A DNA stretch of 64,000 nt from Nilaparvata lugens (Eukaryota; Arthropoda; Insecta; Hemiptera; Delphacidae): assembly GCF_014356525.2 (NCBI RefSeq), contig NC_052514.1, positions 2,801,169-2,865,168 of the forward strand. The letters are read 5' to 3'. Under the pieces are notes generated by a model that ran no database searches, had not been told where the DNA came from, and saw only the letters and a program-made list of their open reading frames with translations. The position numbers and the translations under genes were made by a program. Shown piece after piece: positions 24,469 to 35,474 of the stretch; the stretch's first letter is position 1, and each line of letters starts with the position of its first letter.

Positions 24469-24497
24469 CACACCACACACACACACCACACACACAC

Positions 24498-24528
<31 letters not shown>

Positions 24529-24536
24529 CCACACCA

Positions 24537-24623
<87 letters not shown>

Positions 24624-24657
24624 ACACACACACACACCACACACACACACACACACA

Positions 24658-24702
<45 letters not shown>

Positions 24703-25090
24703 TCGATCACAAAGAATTTTTTTCATTTCATTTCATTCATTTCATTTCATTTTCATCATCATCAAGTAATTTTATTGATTGACTGTAGCATTTCCTCTCT
24801 TTAAATATTATGAAATTTAGTTCAAACTGCGAAAAAATGGGAGGAAGAATCACCAGTATAATTTTCGCATCAAAATAATTCATGACAAGAGAGGAAAAAA
24901 ATGAAAAGTAGAAGACGAGACATAACAGTGATAAATAAATCAATATTTCAAAAAGTAATAATCGAAAGAGAAAATGTTTTTCTGAGAAAACTTCTTCATA
25001 CTGATAGCTTCATGATATCCTAATCGAAAAACTTTGAAAAATATCACCTTTGAAAATTTACTTTTAGCTTTTGCACAGCCTTGTACATCA
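23637..25090. mobile_element. Fold-back element, copy 1, with CA tract and other sequence inside
   Basis: Left arm (GATAAACTTTCTACTGGTGA, AGCTATCAAAATGAAAAAG) and right arm (24980-25090: CTGATAGCTTCATGATATCC, AAAATATCACCTTTGAAAAT, TTTGCACAGCC) match the two arms of the intact copy at 33404-33970. Near 24100 the inner part gives way to foreign sequence with a CA tract and a LINE-like (TTTCA)n segment at 24720-24760. Confidence 0.7.
24330..24702. repeat. (CA)n microsatellite
   Basis: About 370 bp of CA repeats with ACC and AGA interruptions. Frames reading Cys/Val or His/Thr are artefacts. Confidence 0.97.
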
Positions 25091-25954
25091 GACTTGAAAC
25101 CGTTTTGAGCGCAAGCCTGTGGTAATTTTCTGGAAGCTATGTTATGTTAAATGATTGAGCCTCTTCAAATGAGGGTATGATCACATTATATATATGTGGT
25201 CATGCATGACCAAGCACACAGATAAGAATCAAAATGTGGAAAGAGCAATAGGAACATTCACACTCACGCGTGCACTTGCTGGTTGCGTTCAGTGTGAGCA
25301 GCTACATGCAAGTCACAACGTGTTCCAATGGCTCTTTCCGAATTTTGACTCTCGGCTCACGCATGATCTCACGTGCACTCTTGTTCATACACGCATCCAA
25401 TGGGATCATAACCTTATCAATTATCAAGAAATGGGAAATTTTTTTCATCAGTAGCCCTAACCAAAAAGTTGAAGATCAACCTTATTAATCATTTTTTTCT
25501 CTTCTTTTCAAAAATTAAAATTGCATCTACCTGAAGCTGAGACCACATTATTTTATTCTCCAATAAAACCGATTAATTTATAGACTCGACACTTCTAATG
25601 TTGGTATTGTACCCATCTCTTAACGTCTTCCATGTAAATAACAGGGCAACCACACTAGTTTAATGTAGACTCTTAGCAGTCCTCATGCAAATAACATGAA
25701 TACTCACCATTCAACGAATGCTGACAATCTAGAATGATTCCTCCATGTCATGAGAAAGGTGTTGGAGACGCGTTTCAAGCCGCGGCCGTGTGTTGCCCAT
25801 CTTCAACCCGGGTTTAATTGGCGATAAAGTTTTACGATTGTTAGTTACCGATATACGGAACTCGTCCTAAAGCTTTACACCTTCCTCGTCTGGGTCCTAT
25901 TTCCGTCTTTGTTTCTCATTATCATTTTTTCTTCTTCTTTTCCGTCCCTTCTTC
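25091..25954. other. Non-coding stretch, no gene seen
   Basis: Two overlapping frames at 25194-25488 (86 and 72 codons) show no domain. 25760-25830 is slightly GC-richer (CAAGCCGCGGCCGTGTG). Otherwise featureless. Confidence 0.4.
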
Positions 25955-26288
25955 TATAGTGAGGTCCACGGCATTGGAGAAGGATAGGGAATCAACATTG
26001 CCAATCCTCTGTCTTGTCGATGCTTTCTATAGACGGTAGCTGATTGATGTCTAACTGTTCATTCTCGTTCAAAATAATCAATTGTACATTTGATAAAGAA
26101 TTTTCATCATTAAGATTGAATATTTTGTTAGTTAATTATTAATTCTTTATAATTCTCCATTGTTAAAAGACGATCTCGCAACAGAGCAAAGCGAGAAAGA
26201 GATAGCGCTATCCGCTTTGTTGAATGATAGACAAGGATAGCAATACCTTCGCTAATCAAACACTGCCATTATAATGTGGACCTTACTA
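25955..26288 (+). mobile_element. R1 MITE copy (subfamily a)
   Basis: TATAGTGAGGTCCACG joined directly to GCATTGGAGAAGG (small loss), then the standard interior, ending CATTATAATGTGGACCTTAC. Confidence 0.9.
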
Positions 26289-27353
26289 AAGTTATCTGTA
26301 TCTTCTCTCTGCACATTTCACCTCTTCAAGAACTGTCTCCAAAAACCATCACATTTTCCCAATTACTCCTTATACTCAAAACTATGTTTGAATGTAGTTT
26401 TGAATATTGAATTACACTATTTTAACTCGAATTATAGAGAAAAGATAACATCGTTAATTGTCCCATGTTATAGGGCGTTTATGTTTCATATTTCACTGTT
26501 AAAGACTTGAATTCATGGAAAAATTACGTAATTCTCCACGAAAATCTAGTGTATAAATCTTGTGAATTGCTAAATATAATTTCCCAATCATCGATTAATT
26601 TAATTTGATAAATGAATTCCCTCTTCAAAACCTAGGGATCTCACATTTTAGATAAATATTCCCCACATTACGCCACATCTACGTGCAATATAACGTTTCA
26701 TAACCTATATCACGTAATATCATAGATTTATCCAGCGATAATCTATGATAATAGTGGGTGAACTCATTCTGAGCAAGGTACTCTACTTTTCTAGTGTGTG
26801 AGAAGTAGTTTTTATGGTCTAAACTATAAAATAGCATATAGTTTGATAGGTTTATTTGTATGCATCTAATAAACAAAAGGGTATAGCAAAATGCCACATG
26901 ACCCACATATAGATATTTGATGCATGTAATGTAATACATGAATGCTGATTATGTATAGATATACAATATATGCTGGGTAACAATCGATTGATAAATATAG
27001 GTATCTAACACATGTTATATATACTACAAATCATGTATAGATATTAAGATACATGTTGAGGATCACACGGATATAGATATATTGTAGTATGTAATAAGTG
27101 GGTTGCCTATGAGTCCTTTCACTTTATTAGGCCAGTGGAGTTAACATGATCGCAGCCTATATATCTCAATTCACCTACCGATATAATGAGAAAATGTGCA
27201 GAATTAAATGAGTGCACTTTATGCAGTGCAGTTGGGCTGGATGCAATTGTGCGAGTGCAAGTGCACCTAGTTGCATTCAAATTCGAATCAGCATTCATCA
27301 AAATCTCAATTACTGTACATAATCTATACTTTGGCTCGTGTGTATGTAGTTAC
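26289..27353. other. AT-rich non-coding stretch
   Basis: A short R2 fragment lies at 26459-26505 (TATAGGGCGTTTATG, TTTCACTGTTAA). 26880-27110 is rich in ATAGATAT words. Small frames show no recognisable domain. Confidence 0.45.
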
Positions 27354-27760
27354 TATAGTGAGGTTAATGTTATAATTGCAGTGCAAAAAGATGGGAGAAC
27401 AGTGTTGCCGATTCTCTGCCTTGCCACTGCCTTCTGTAACCTTCTATTGGACATACTCATTTATTCTTGACTATCATTAACTGTTAATTCTTGTTTAATT
27501 CTCAAATTTATGTTTGGAATAATAATTTATATTTTGTTCATCAGGAAAATATATTTACCAATAAGTGGATCATACATAATCATTATTGAGATGGGATACC
27601 TTGTTTATTAATTACGGTATATTATACATTGTTAAAAGCGATCTGGAAACTTTGTAGAAGAAGGGAAGAATATCGCTATTTCCCCTGTCGGATGATAAAC
27701 AAGGATAGAGCAACACCAATGTGAATCGAATACTGTCATTATAGCGCGGACCTTATTGTA
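27354..27760 (+). mobile_element. R1 MITE copy (subfamily b), diverged
   Basis: TATAGTGAGGTTAATG at the left and TCATTATAGCGCGGACCTTA at the right. Interior GAACAGTGTTGCCGATTCTC, AAAGCGATCTGGAAAC and AACACCAATGTGAATC. Slightly expanded AT-rich middle. Confidence 0.9.
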
Positions 27761-27814
27761 GCTGATGGTTGTAACAACAATATAGCGGTTATAATGTCTT
27801 TTTTCTTTAGGACT

Positions 27815-27912
27815 ACTTTTAATATAAATACAAGTAAAAAATATCAATCCCAGCACCCTTTTAAATTATTTCGTTACGACATGTTTTGGCTTCTAATGCC
27901 ATTTTCAAGAAA
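27815..27912. repeat. Diverged relative of the fold-back arm at 30649
   Basis: AATATAAATACAAG, CAGCACCCTTTTAAA, GACATGTTTTGGCTTCTAAT and GCCATTTTCAAG match the arm at 30649-30736 in order. Confidence 0.6.
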
Positions 27913-28061
27913 TTTATAACAGCTATACTATATGATAGTTACTATTATTGATTTATTCTTAGTTCACTTGAAAGTTTTGTTATAGTAAATTGATTATATC
28001 ATTTTATTCTTGGTTACAGTGATATTTAGAATTGTTTTTCACTAGTATTATCTTTCATCAT

Positions 28062-28290
28062 AAGGGATAGATATGGTATAGGGCGTTTATGTTGCACATT
28101 TCACTGTTAACTCAAGCCAATAGTCCTAGTAGTTGTTTTTGGTGAAGCTATGGGACGCTGGTAGTCTCTCTTACTGTACTTTCTCACACTCTCAACCCAA
28201 AAAAACAGTAATATTTGACAGTAGTCGACAGTAATTAGCTCGAGATAACAAATAATGAGCTTGAAATTTGAAGATAAAAAAATTCCAACA
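28062..28290. mobile_element. R2 MITE, truncated copy
   Basis: ATGGTATAGGGCGTTTATG, ACTCAAGCCAATAG, GACGCTGGTAGTCTCTCTTA and GACAGTAATTAGCTCGAGAT. Both outer ends are decayed. Confidence 0.8.
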
Positions 28291-28899
28291 TATAGAATAC
28301 TATATTTTTAATTTGATCGTCATTTAGTAGATAAATAATCTATAAGTTCATTCTCCGTATATCAGAGGGGGTTTCAAGGATCCACAACTATCTTACATGG
28401 AAATAGATCTGAAGAGATCCATAGCCAAGATATCAACCAAATCTGAGAGATCTGCATTTTTCATGAAATCCATGTAAAATACCGGTCTGTTTGTACCCTG
28501 ATAGTGAGCTTTATTTATGGTAACGGATCGAAAAAAAACAAATTTATTCATCAACAGGGGGATACAATTCCGGAATAAAGATGGAGGGGTCACGTCATGA
28601 TAGACCTACACTCTGCTCGAACTGAAACAATTTCGACCTGTCTGTCATTCTCAAAAAACAAAACTCAACCTTTGACCACACGATTTCTCTTGTGGCCAAA
28701 GAAGAAGAACACAAGGAGGAGATAATAAGGAATGAAACGCCCGAAGCTGTCGTGAGATGTATGAATATGAATACTATAAGAGAAGAGATAGGCATACACT
28801 ACGTGATAGAAAAATTAAAACAATACTAGGGTGCCTTCCAAAAAACCATCACAAAGTATATTATACAGTGTATAACTTGAGGACACGACAGAAGAGGCG
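28291..28899. other. Non-coding stretch, no gene seen
   Basis: Small frames at 28393-28795 show no domain. No repeat match noticed in this window. Confidence 0.35.
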
Positions 28900-29360
28900 A
28901 AGAAGAAAGACGATGAGGAGAAGAGGAAGAAGAAGAAGAAGAAGAAGAAGGTGGTGGATAGGAAGAGAATAGGAAGAAGAAGAAGAAGATGGAGAAGGAG
29001 AAGAAAGAAGAAGAGAAGGAAGAATGGAAAGAAGAAGAAGAGGAAGAATAGAGAGAAGAAGAATAGAAAGAAGAATAAGAAGAAAATGGAGAAGAAGACG
29101 GAGAATAGGATGGAAAAATAGGAAGAAGAAGAATATGAAAAAAAAGATGGATAATAGGACGAGAATAGGAAGAGAATTGGAATAGGAAGAAGAAGAAGAA
29201 GAAGAAGAAGAAGAAGAAGAAGAAGAAGAAGAAGAAAAGAAGACAGGAGAAGAAAAACAAGTGCAAGAAAACAAAGAAAAGAAAGAGGAAAAGATGAAGA
29301 AGAAAAATTTGAAGAAAAAAGAGAAGAAGAAGGAGAAGAGGAAGATAAAGAAAAGAGAGT
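28900..29360. repeat. Purine (GAA/GGA) tract
   Basis: About 460 bp of near-pure purine on the plus strand, with pure GAA at 29189-29235. Three minus-strand frames of 137-194 codons (Ser/Phe/Leu) arise from it and are not genes. Confidence 0.9.
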
Positions 29361-29699
29361 AAAGACAATATAACTGGAAGAAACGGTTGAAAAATTCAAA
29401 TTGAATTAGAAGACTGAGTAAACATTATATTACTGTACTTTTGTTGGTGAACACCGCTGCTTATTTAATACATATTAATATCACATCTATGATACAACAA
29501 GAAATGAAGATGGAATAAAAAAATTAATAACGTTGTTGTATTTCGTGTGCAGTCTAATTGTTTCAGAACGGAAATCTATTATACACGACAGGCTGGCGGC
29601 TTTTTTATAATGTGCTCTTTGTTTTCTTCTATCATTCTGTCTCTTTCTCTGTTGTTATCTCCGTTGTGCTTGTCCAATTTATTCGGGTGTGGTGTGTGA
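29361..29699. other. Non-coding spacer between purine tracts
   Basis: No feature beyond AT-rich sequence. Confidence 0.4.
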
Positions 29700-30115
29700 C
29701 AAGCTTGAAGGAAGAAGAAGAGAAGAAGAAAAGAAGAAGAAGAAGAAGAAGAAGAAGAAGAAGAAGAAGAAGAAGAAGAAGAAGAAGAAGAAGAAGAAGA
29801 AGAAGAAGAAGAAGAAGAAGAAGAAGGAGAATAAGTGGGAGGAGGAGGAGGAGGAGGAGGAGGAGGAGGAGGAGGAGGAGGAGGAGGAGAAGAAGAAGAA
29901 GAAGAAGAAGAAGAAGAAGAAGAAGAAGAGGAGGAGGAGGAGAGGAGGAGGAGGAGGATGAGGAGGGGGAGGAGGAGGAGGAGGAGGAGGAGGAGAGGAG
30001 GAGGAGGAGTAGGAGGAGGAGGAGGATGAGATGAAGAAGAAGAAGAAGAAGAAGAAGAAGAAGAAGAAGGAAAAGAGAAGATTGAGGAGGTGGATGAGAG
30101 GAAGGAGAAGAGGAA
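29700..30115. repeat. Long (GAA)n/(GGA)n tract
   Basis: Pure GAA blocks (about 29724-29825, 29888-29930, 30030-30068) alternate with pure GGA blocks (29838-29887, 29930-30020). Frames read poly-Lys, poly-Glu, poly-Arg or poly-Gly depending on phase. Confidence 0.95.
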
Positions 30116-30354
30116 GAGTTGTGATATTATATAAAATTATTTCACTGTCAAAATTCTACACCTGGAAAAAAGGACACTAGACTGCACCCACATAGTGTGG
30201 GAGTAATGATTATGGAGAGAGAAAAAGAGAGAATGACAATATTATACAGTAAGAGAGAGGAGATGGAAAGAGGAGATAATATGGAAATACGATTTTTGTG
30301 ATAGTTTTTCTACAATGAGGAAATATAATTAGTTAACCAAATATAATATAATGT

Positions 30355-30500
30355 CAATCATGAAAATATATCATTGAAAAAATGTCACATCGGATATACC
30401 GGTATCAGATATCCTCTATAGAAGGCAGTGGCAAGGCAGAGAATTGGCAACTCATTCTCCTATAATAATCCACTATCATTATGAACATGGACCTCACTAT
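30355..30500 (-). mobile_element. R1 MITE, partial, reverse
   Basis: CCGGTATCAGATATCCTCTA, AAGGCAGTGGCAAGGCAGAG and AACATGGACCTCACTAT. Only the end distal to the GCGCTATC core remains. Confidence 0.8.
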
Positions 30501-30648
30501 CATAGTTTAAACTATAGTTCTAGTACTGCAGTATAGTTTGATTCACCTTATAGAGCTAGTGAGAATGTTAGGAACACATTGTTGCCACTTCCTTTAGACT
30601 CACTTCAATAAAAAAGAGTATTCTAATCAGTATAGGGCTACTTGTAAT

Positions 30649-31934
30649 ATAAATATAAAGAAAAATAAAAATCTCAGTACCCTTTTAGAAATATTTTATC
30701 ACAACATGTTTCGGACATTTATGCCATTTTCAAGTGATATGAAGTAAATAAATACTTTCTTCCAGCAGTTTTTATTTATTTACTTTTCGCCCCACTTGGA
30801 TTTAATGAGCTGGTTTACGTGCGTCATATGGAGGCCGAAGGTGATTGTTTTCTGACCAGGCCAGTAAAATTTTTACGGCCCTAGGACTGTAAAATAACCT
30901 TGAAGTCAGCTGATTCTGATTTGATGTGAATGCGTTTACAAAATAGTTTATGAAACGGAATCAGTTTATGCTTCTAGAATTGAATAAAGTATTTTGCATT
31001 AAGATACTATAATTTTATTTGGATGAATGAAATACAAATAAGATATTATTATAAACTATTCAAATTCAATTTTCAAAGTATAATAGAATCTAACCTCATA
31101 GTAATTCGTTTATCACGAAACCTTGTGGATAATTTTGAACCACTTGAGCAAATATCCATGGTGCTGAACGTTTTTACAAATAGTTTATGAAATGGAATCA
31201 GTTTATGCTTCTAGAATTGAATAAAGTATTCTGCAATAATATACTATCATTTTATTTGGATGAATGGAATACAGATAAGATATATATTATAAACTATTCA
31301 AATTCGATTTCCAGAGTAGGATAGAACTTCTAACCTAAACTTCCTAAGTCGATGACAACAAGCATTGTTGACATTGAAATTCAGATTGGCTAAAACAGCT
31401 GATCAAGAAACTTTTCATTTTTTGTGTTTATCATTCAATAATTAAAACATTTATAATAATATCATCTTATTGTCATTTGAAAGAATAAAAAAGTATAAAC
31501 TCAACCTCCCACATAATTGAACATAATCTTTTAGGTTATTTAGACAGATCAGAATAAAAAATAAAAATACTTGGACAATTTCCTGATATTCAGATTACCT
31601 CAGATTTGCTAGAGCTAAGACCTAACACTTTTGCTTTCGGAAGTGCTTAATGAACAATCATTCTCATATATATATATATATTGCTTATTTTTCTGTGTGG
31701 CGAAAAATAGCGTTCGCACCAAGGGCAAAAATGTTTTTCCCGGCTCTCAATCTTTTCTAGTCCTCGGCCTACGGCCTCGGACTTGAAAACCGATTTCGAG
31801 CCGGAAAAGTCTCATTTTCGGCCCTAGGTGCGAAATATACTATTATATCACTTGAAAATGGCATAAATGTCCGAAACATGTTGTGATAAAATATTTCTAA
31901 AAGGGTATTGAGATTTTTATTTTTCTTTATATTT
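30649..31934. mobile_element. 1.3 kb fold-back element enclosing element E
   Basis: Inverted arms of about 90 bp at 30649-30736 and 31844-31934 (ACAACATGTTTCGGACATTT and AAATGTCCGAAACATGTTGT, AAATATAAAGAAAAATAAAA and its complement). The interior has a direct duplication (GGAATCAGTTTATGCTTCTA at about 30958 and 31193) and then element E (31385-31843), whose last bases join the right arm directly. No ORF. Confidence 0.82.
31385..31843. repeat. Element E, copy 2
   Basis: Same blocks and order as 18580-19050. It has a longer central hairpin (CCTCGGCCTACGGCCTCGG) than copy 1, which has lost part of it. Confidence 0.87.
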
Positions 31935-31976
31935 ATTCTCTAATCAGCTATAGAATAGGGTAAGTTGGATACAGTC

Positions 31977-32877
31977 AGATCCAATATTATGACAGTGTTT
32001 GATCAGCAACGGTATTGCTATCCTTGTCTATCATTCAACAAAGCGGATAGCGATATCTCTTCCTCTTTCTGTTGCCAGGTCGTCTTTTAACAATATGGAA
32101 TTGATAATTAATTAACAAAATATTTTATCTTAATTATGAAATTATTGGAAAATATTATTTCTTGTTCAATGAATTATATGATAGATTATTTTAAACGAGA
32201 ACGGACAGTTGATATTACATCAAAGACCATAATATCACGAAGTTTGAGCGATTTTTATTTTTCACAAAAAATTGATGGAAACCATCGTGAAACACACTGA
32301 AACAAAAAGTACCTATCTCAGATTTGGCTGAAATTTGGTCATATTTACTGAACGGTAAGGAATTTTGCAAATATGATTCCAGACTCGTGTTCCTCGCAAA
32401 GACCATAAAATCACAAAGTTTAAGCGATTTTTATTTTTCACAAAAAATTGATGAAAACCATGGACTAACCATCGTGAACCACACTGAACCAAAAAGTATC
32501 TCAGATTTGGCTGAAATTTGGTCATATTTACTGAACGGTAAGGAATTTTGCAAATATGATTTCAGATTCGTGTTTCTCGCATCAAAGACCATGAGATCAC
32601 GAAGTTTAAGCGATTTTTAATTTTCACTAAATATTGATGAAAACCATGGACCACACTGAAACAAAAAGTATCTCAGAATTGGCTAAAATTTGGCCATAAT
32701 TATCTCCTGAACGGTAAGGAATTTTGCCAATATGATTTCAGATTTATGATTCTCGCATTAAAGACCATAATATATTGAATCTGTTTTAGCTTCCGTCTAT
32801 TGAAGGCATTGACAAGACAGAGGATCGGCAACGTTGTTCTCAACTGCCATTAAAACGTAGACCTCACTATAGCAGAG
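31977..32877 (-). mobile_element. R1 MITE (subfamily a), reverse, split by a tandem-repeat insertion
   Basis: Outer R1 parts 31977-32222 (GTTTGATCAGCAACGGTATT, GGATAGCGATATC) and 32770-32877 (TTCCGTCTATTGAAGGCATT to GTAGACCTCACTATA). The left terminus is decayed. Confidence 0.87.
32223..32769. repeat. Tandem repeat, three units of about 180 bp, inside R1
   Basis: Unit starts at 32224, 32401 and 32587 (GACCATAATATCACGAAG and variants) and a partial fourth at 32763. Each unit contains AAGCGATTTTTATTTTTCAC, ATGAAAACCATGGAC and TACTGAACGGTAAGGAATTT. The paired small frames on both strands repeat with the unit and are not genes. Confidence 0.88.
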
Positions 32878-33152
32878 AGGTTCATTATAGTAATGCTCTG
32901 TTAATACTAAGTATGGAAATGTATTGTAGAGAAGGTCTCTTGTTAGGGAAATAACGATTACTGGTCGTTTGTTCCAGAAAAGAGGACTTGTTAGCTACTT
33001 AACCTCATTATACTAACTCAAGTTACTCTATTCAATGTTTGTTTATCTCTGATACCGAATCCAAACACAGAAACAATTGTTTTTATTCTAATCCTGATTA
33101 TCCTACTTTCGAAAGTTACTTTCCTAGGCTATTCAAGGATTCCGAATCTCTT

Positions 33153-34131
33153 TATAGTGAAGTCCATGTTATAATTGCAATAGAGAAAGATAGGAGAACT
33201 TCTTTACCGATTTTCTGTCTTGCCACTGCCCTCTGAAGAGGATAGCAGATACTGGCCTATAGGAGAACAGATTTAACGATTTCCTGTCTTGCTACTGCCT
33301 TCTAAAGAGGATAGCAGATTCTGGTCTATGTGATGTATAAACTGTTCATTCTTGTTTGATATAAACAATAATTATATTCCAATCGTTAGGAGAATATGCT
33401 TCTTACGGCTGTGCAAAGGCTAAAAATAAACTTTCTACTGGTGATATTTTTCAAAGTTTTTTGATTTATTTATCATCAAGCCATCAAAATTTAAAAGTTT
33501 TCTCAGGAAAACATTTTTTCCGATCATTACTTTTCAAGATATGAGCGCCTAAAGTTTAAATTTTTGGGACAGAACAATTCAAATTCGGTGTGAGATAAGT
33601 CCATCAGATTTAGAGGATAGATTCTTTATGGTATTGTTGATCCAGTAAAAGAGCATTTTCTAAAAATATCAATTTTTGAGAAAGTTGTTTGATTTATCAA
33701 AAATGGCCAAAAATAACTCAACTAAAAGTTATTTTTGGTAATTTTTAGTAAATCGAATAGCTTCCTCAAAAATTAATATTTCCAGAAGTTTTTTCTTTCA
33801 ATTGATCAATAATACCATAAACAATCAATCTCATATCTCGAAAAGTAGTGATCGGAAGAAATTTTTTCCTGGGAAAACTTTTCAATTTTGATAGCTTAAT
33901 GATATTCAAATCGAAAAACTATGAAAAATATCACCAGTAGAAAGTTTATTTTTAGCCTTCGCACATCCTTAATGTTTAAAATCGATTTTCATAATTGGGA
34001 TCAATATTTTGTGAGAAAACAATCTGGCAATCTTTCAGAGCTAGGAAAGGATAGCGCTATCTGCTTTGTTGAATGATAGACAAGGATAGCAACACCAATG
34101 TTAATCAAATACTGGCATTATAACGTCGAGA
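33153..34131 (+). mobile_element. R1 MITE (subfamily b) split by a fold-back insertion
   Basis: Left part TATAGTGAAGTCCATG to about 33403, with a tandem duplication of the TTGCCACTGCCCTCTGAAG / TTGCTACTGCCTTCTAAAG block. Right part about 33971-34131 (CAATCTGGCAATC, AACACCAATGTTAATC, GGCATTATAACGT). The extreme right end is replaced by the next element. Confidence 0.88.
33404..33970. mobile_element. Fold-back element, copy 2 (intact)
   Basis: Left arm GGCTGTGCAAAGGCTAAAAA then TTTCTACTGGTGATATTTTT; right arm AAAAATATCACCAGTAGAAA then GCCTTCGCACATCC. The arms extend through most of the 567 bp; a second palindromic layer (AAAAATGGCCAAAAATAACT against AGTTATTTTTGGTAATTTTT) lies near the middle at about 33720. 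No ORF. R1 gives clean flanks on both sides. Confidence 0.88.
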
Positions 34132-34610
34132 GCTTCGACTACTAGCGTCACATTCAGCCTCACCAAAAACCACTACTAGGATTATTTATTTATTTATTCA
34201 TTCATTTCATTGACAATTACAAATCATAATTATAATAAATATAATATGATTGGGAGAAGACAACAGGCATAGCCCAAAACTGTCTTCTCCCAAATTTTTA
34301 CAAATAAATGTTTCAAAAAAGAATAAGGTTAAGATTACACTTTCACTTCAAAAAGTCCAATTTCCACTCCAAAACTAATGACTAAACTGAAAATTTTGAA
34401 TTTTGATATTTAAAAACTGATTAAAAACAAAAATATTCCACTCAAATCTCTATAAATTGGAAATTTTTGAGTAGTTTTGCAAAATTTTGAGCCAGAAAAG
34501 AAACGTTAAAAAAATTATAAGCTTAAGTTAACATTGACAATTGGAACATAAACTCCCTATACCATGGGATATCTTCTCTTGCTATCTACGCTCTATACTA
34601 CAAGTTACAT
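34128..34610. mobile_element. R2 MITE interrupted by a LINE tail
   Basis: R2 parts at 34128-34187 (CTACTAGCGTCACATTCAGC, CACCAAAAACCACTACTAGG) and about 34510-34610 (TTGGAACATAAACTCC, CTATACCATGGGATATCTTC). The middle, 34188-34500, is the LINE-tail repeat described separately. Confidence 0.75.
34188..34350 (-). mobile_element. LINE 3' tail (repeat P), copy 1
   Basis: On the minus strand TTGGGCTATGCCTGTTGTCT and CCAATCATATTATATTTA lead to AATGAATGAATAAATAAATA. Similar order at 53538-53690 and, without the tail, near 58660-58760. Confidence 0.6.
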
Positions 34611-35474
34611 CAATCCAAAGCTATAAATCACATCTAATAATTTCCAGTTCCAACAGAAACCGGAAGAAATAAATAGAGAACAGAAACCAATATGCACACA
34701 GTGACATGAAACAATAAACACTTCACAAAAATGTGTTGGATTCCCAAATTATTATGGTTACATTATTTCAACCACGTGATTTAGAGCTGGATATATTTTC
34801 AATTTCCTGAGGAATCAGATGAATAAGAAACCAATAACAACACCGAGGCACAAACCAATAAATACTTCACGATAAATGAGTGGTATATCCGAATTTATGA
34901 TCACTTTTTTGAAAACAATAAGTAACACAGTGGAAATTCCAATTTTTATCGTGGAATCCGATATTGTAAACAACCGAAATTCAATTATTGTGCTGTTGTT
35001 ATAGAAGAAGTAGGTGTGTAGTAGGTTCACTCCACTCATGCAAATTCGAAAAATTTATTGTGAAATTTATCTCTTCCATATTTGATGGGCTCGGCCCAGA
35101 AACTGAGGGCAGCCCTTTCAAAATCTGATTATTTATTGTCTGCTCTGAAGATGCTCAAAGAATATACAGCTGGAGAAGTGAAGAGAAAGAAGGAAAAAGA
35201 AGAAGAAGAAGAAGAAGAAGAAGGAGGAGGAGGAGAAGGAGAAGAAGACATAAGAAATCCGTATCACTCTTTAACACGCGATCTTGTTTCATTGTTGTTG
35301 TTTTTGTGAATGGTATGAGAGTCGCGCATGCGTATTGATAACCTGCTTGCTACATGTGTAGGTAGAGCATGTGGAGATCTTTATCTGATACATTTTTTTG
35401 TTGCCTTATATAACTTCATCTGTTACCTTTACCTTTTACCTTACCTGCTACATTTACACGGTAACTTACCTGTA
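34611..35474. other. Non-coding stretch with a short purine tract
   Basis: A frame at 34815-35039 on the minus strand (74 codons) ends in a hydrophobic segment (FIGLCLGVVIGFLFI). I cannot assign it. Two related blocks (AGAACAGAAACCAATATG and AATAAGAAACCAATAAC, each followed by a CTTCAC) suggest local duplication. GAA tract at 35195-35250. Confidence 0.35.

Noticed and set aside
25194..25488. Overlapping 86 and 72 codon frames
   Set aside because: No domain, overlapping phases, no splice or promoter support.
32223..32769. Possible CRISPR array (regular repeats)
   Set aside because: Three units of about 180 bp with no short direct repeats separated by unique spacers; this is a tandem repeat inside a MITE in a eukaryotic genome. 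No CRISPR array was seen anywhere in the window.
34815..35039. 74-codon minus-strand frame with hydrophobic end
   Set aside because: A single hydrophobic segment is not enough to propose a membrane protein in AT-rich DNA, and the area shows local duplication.
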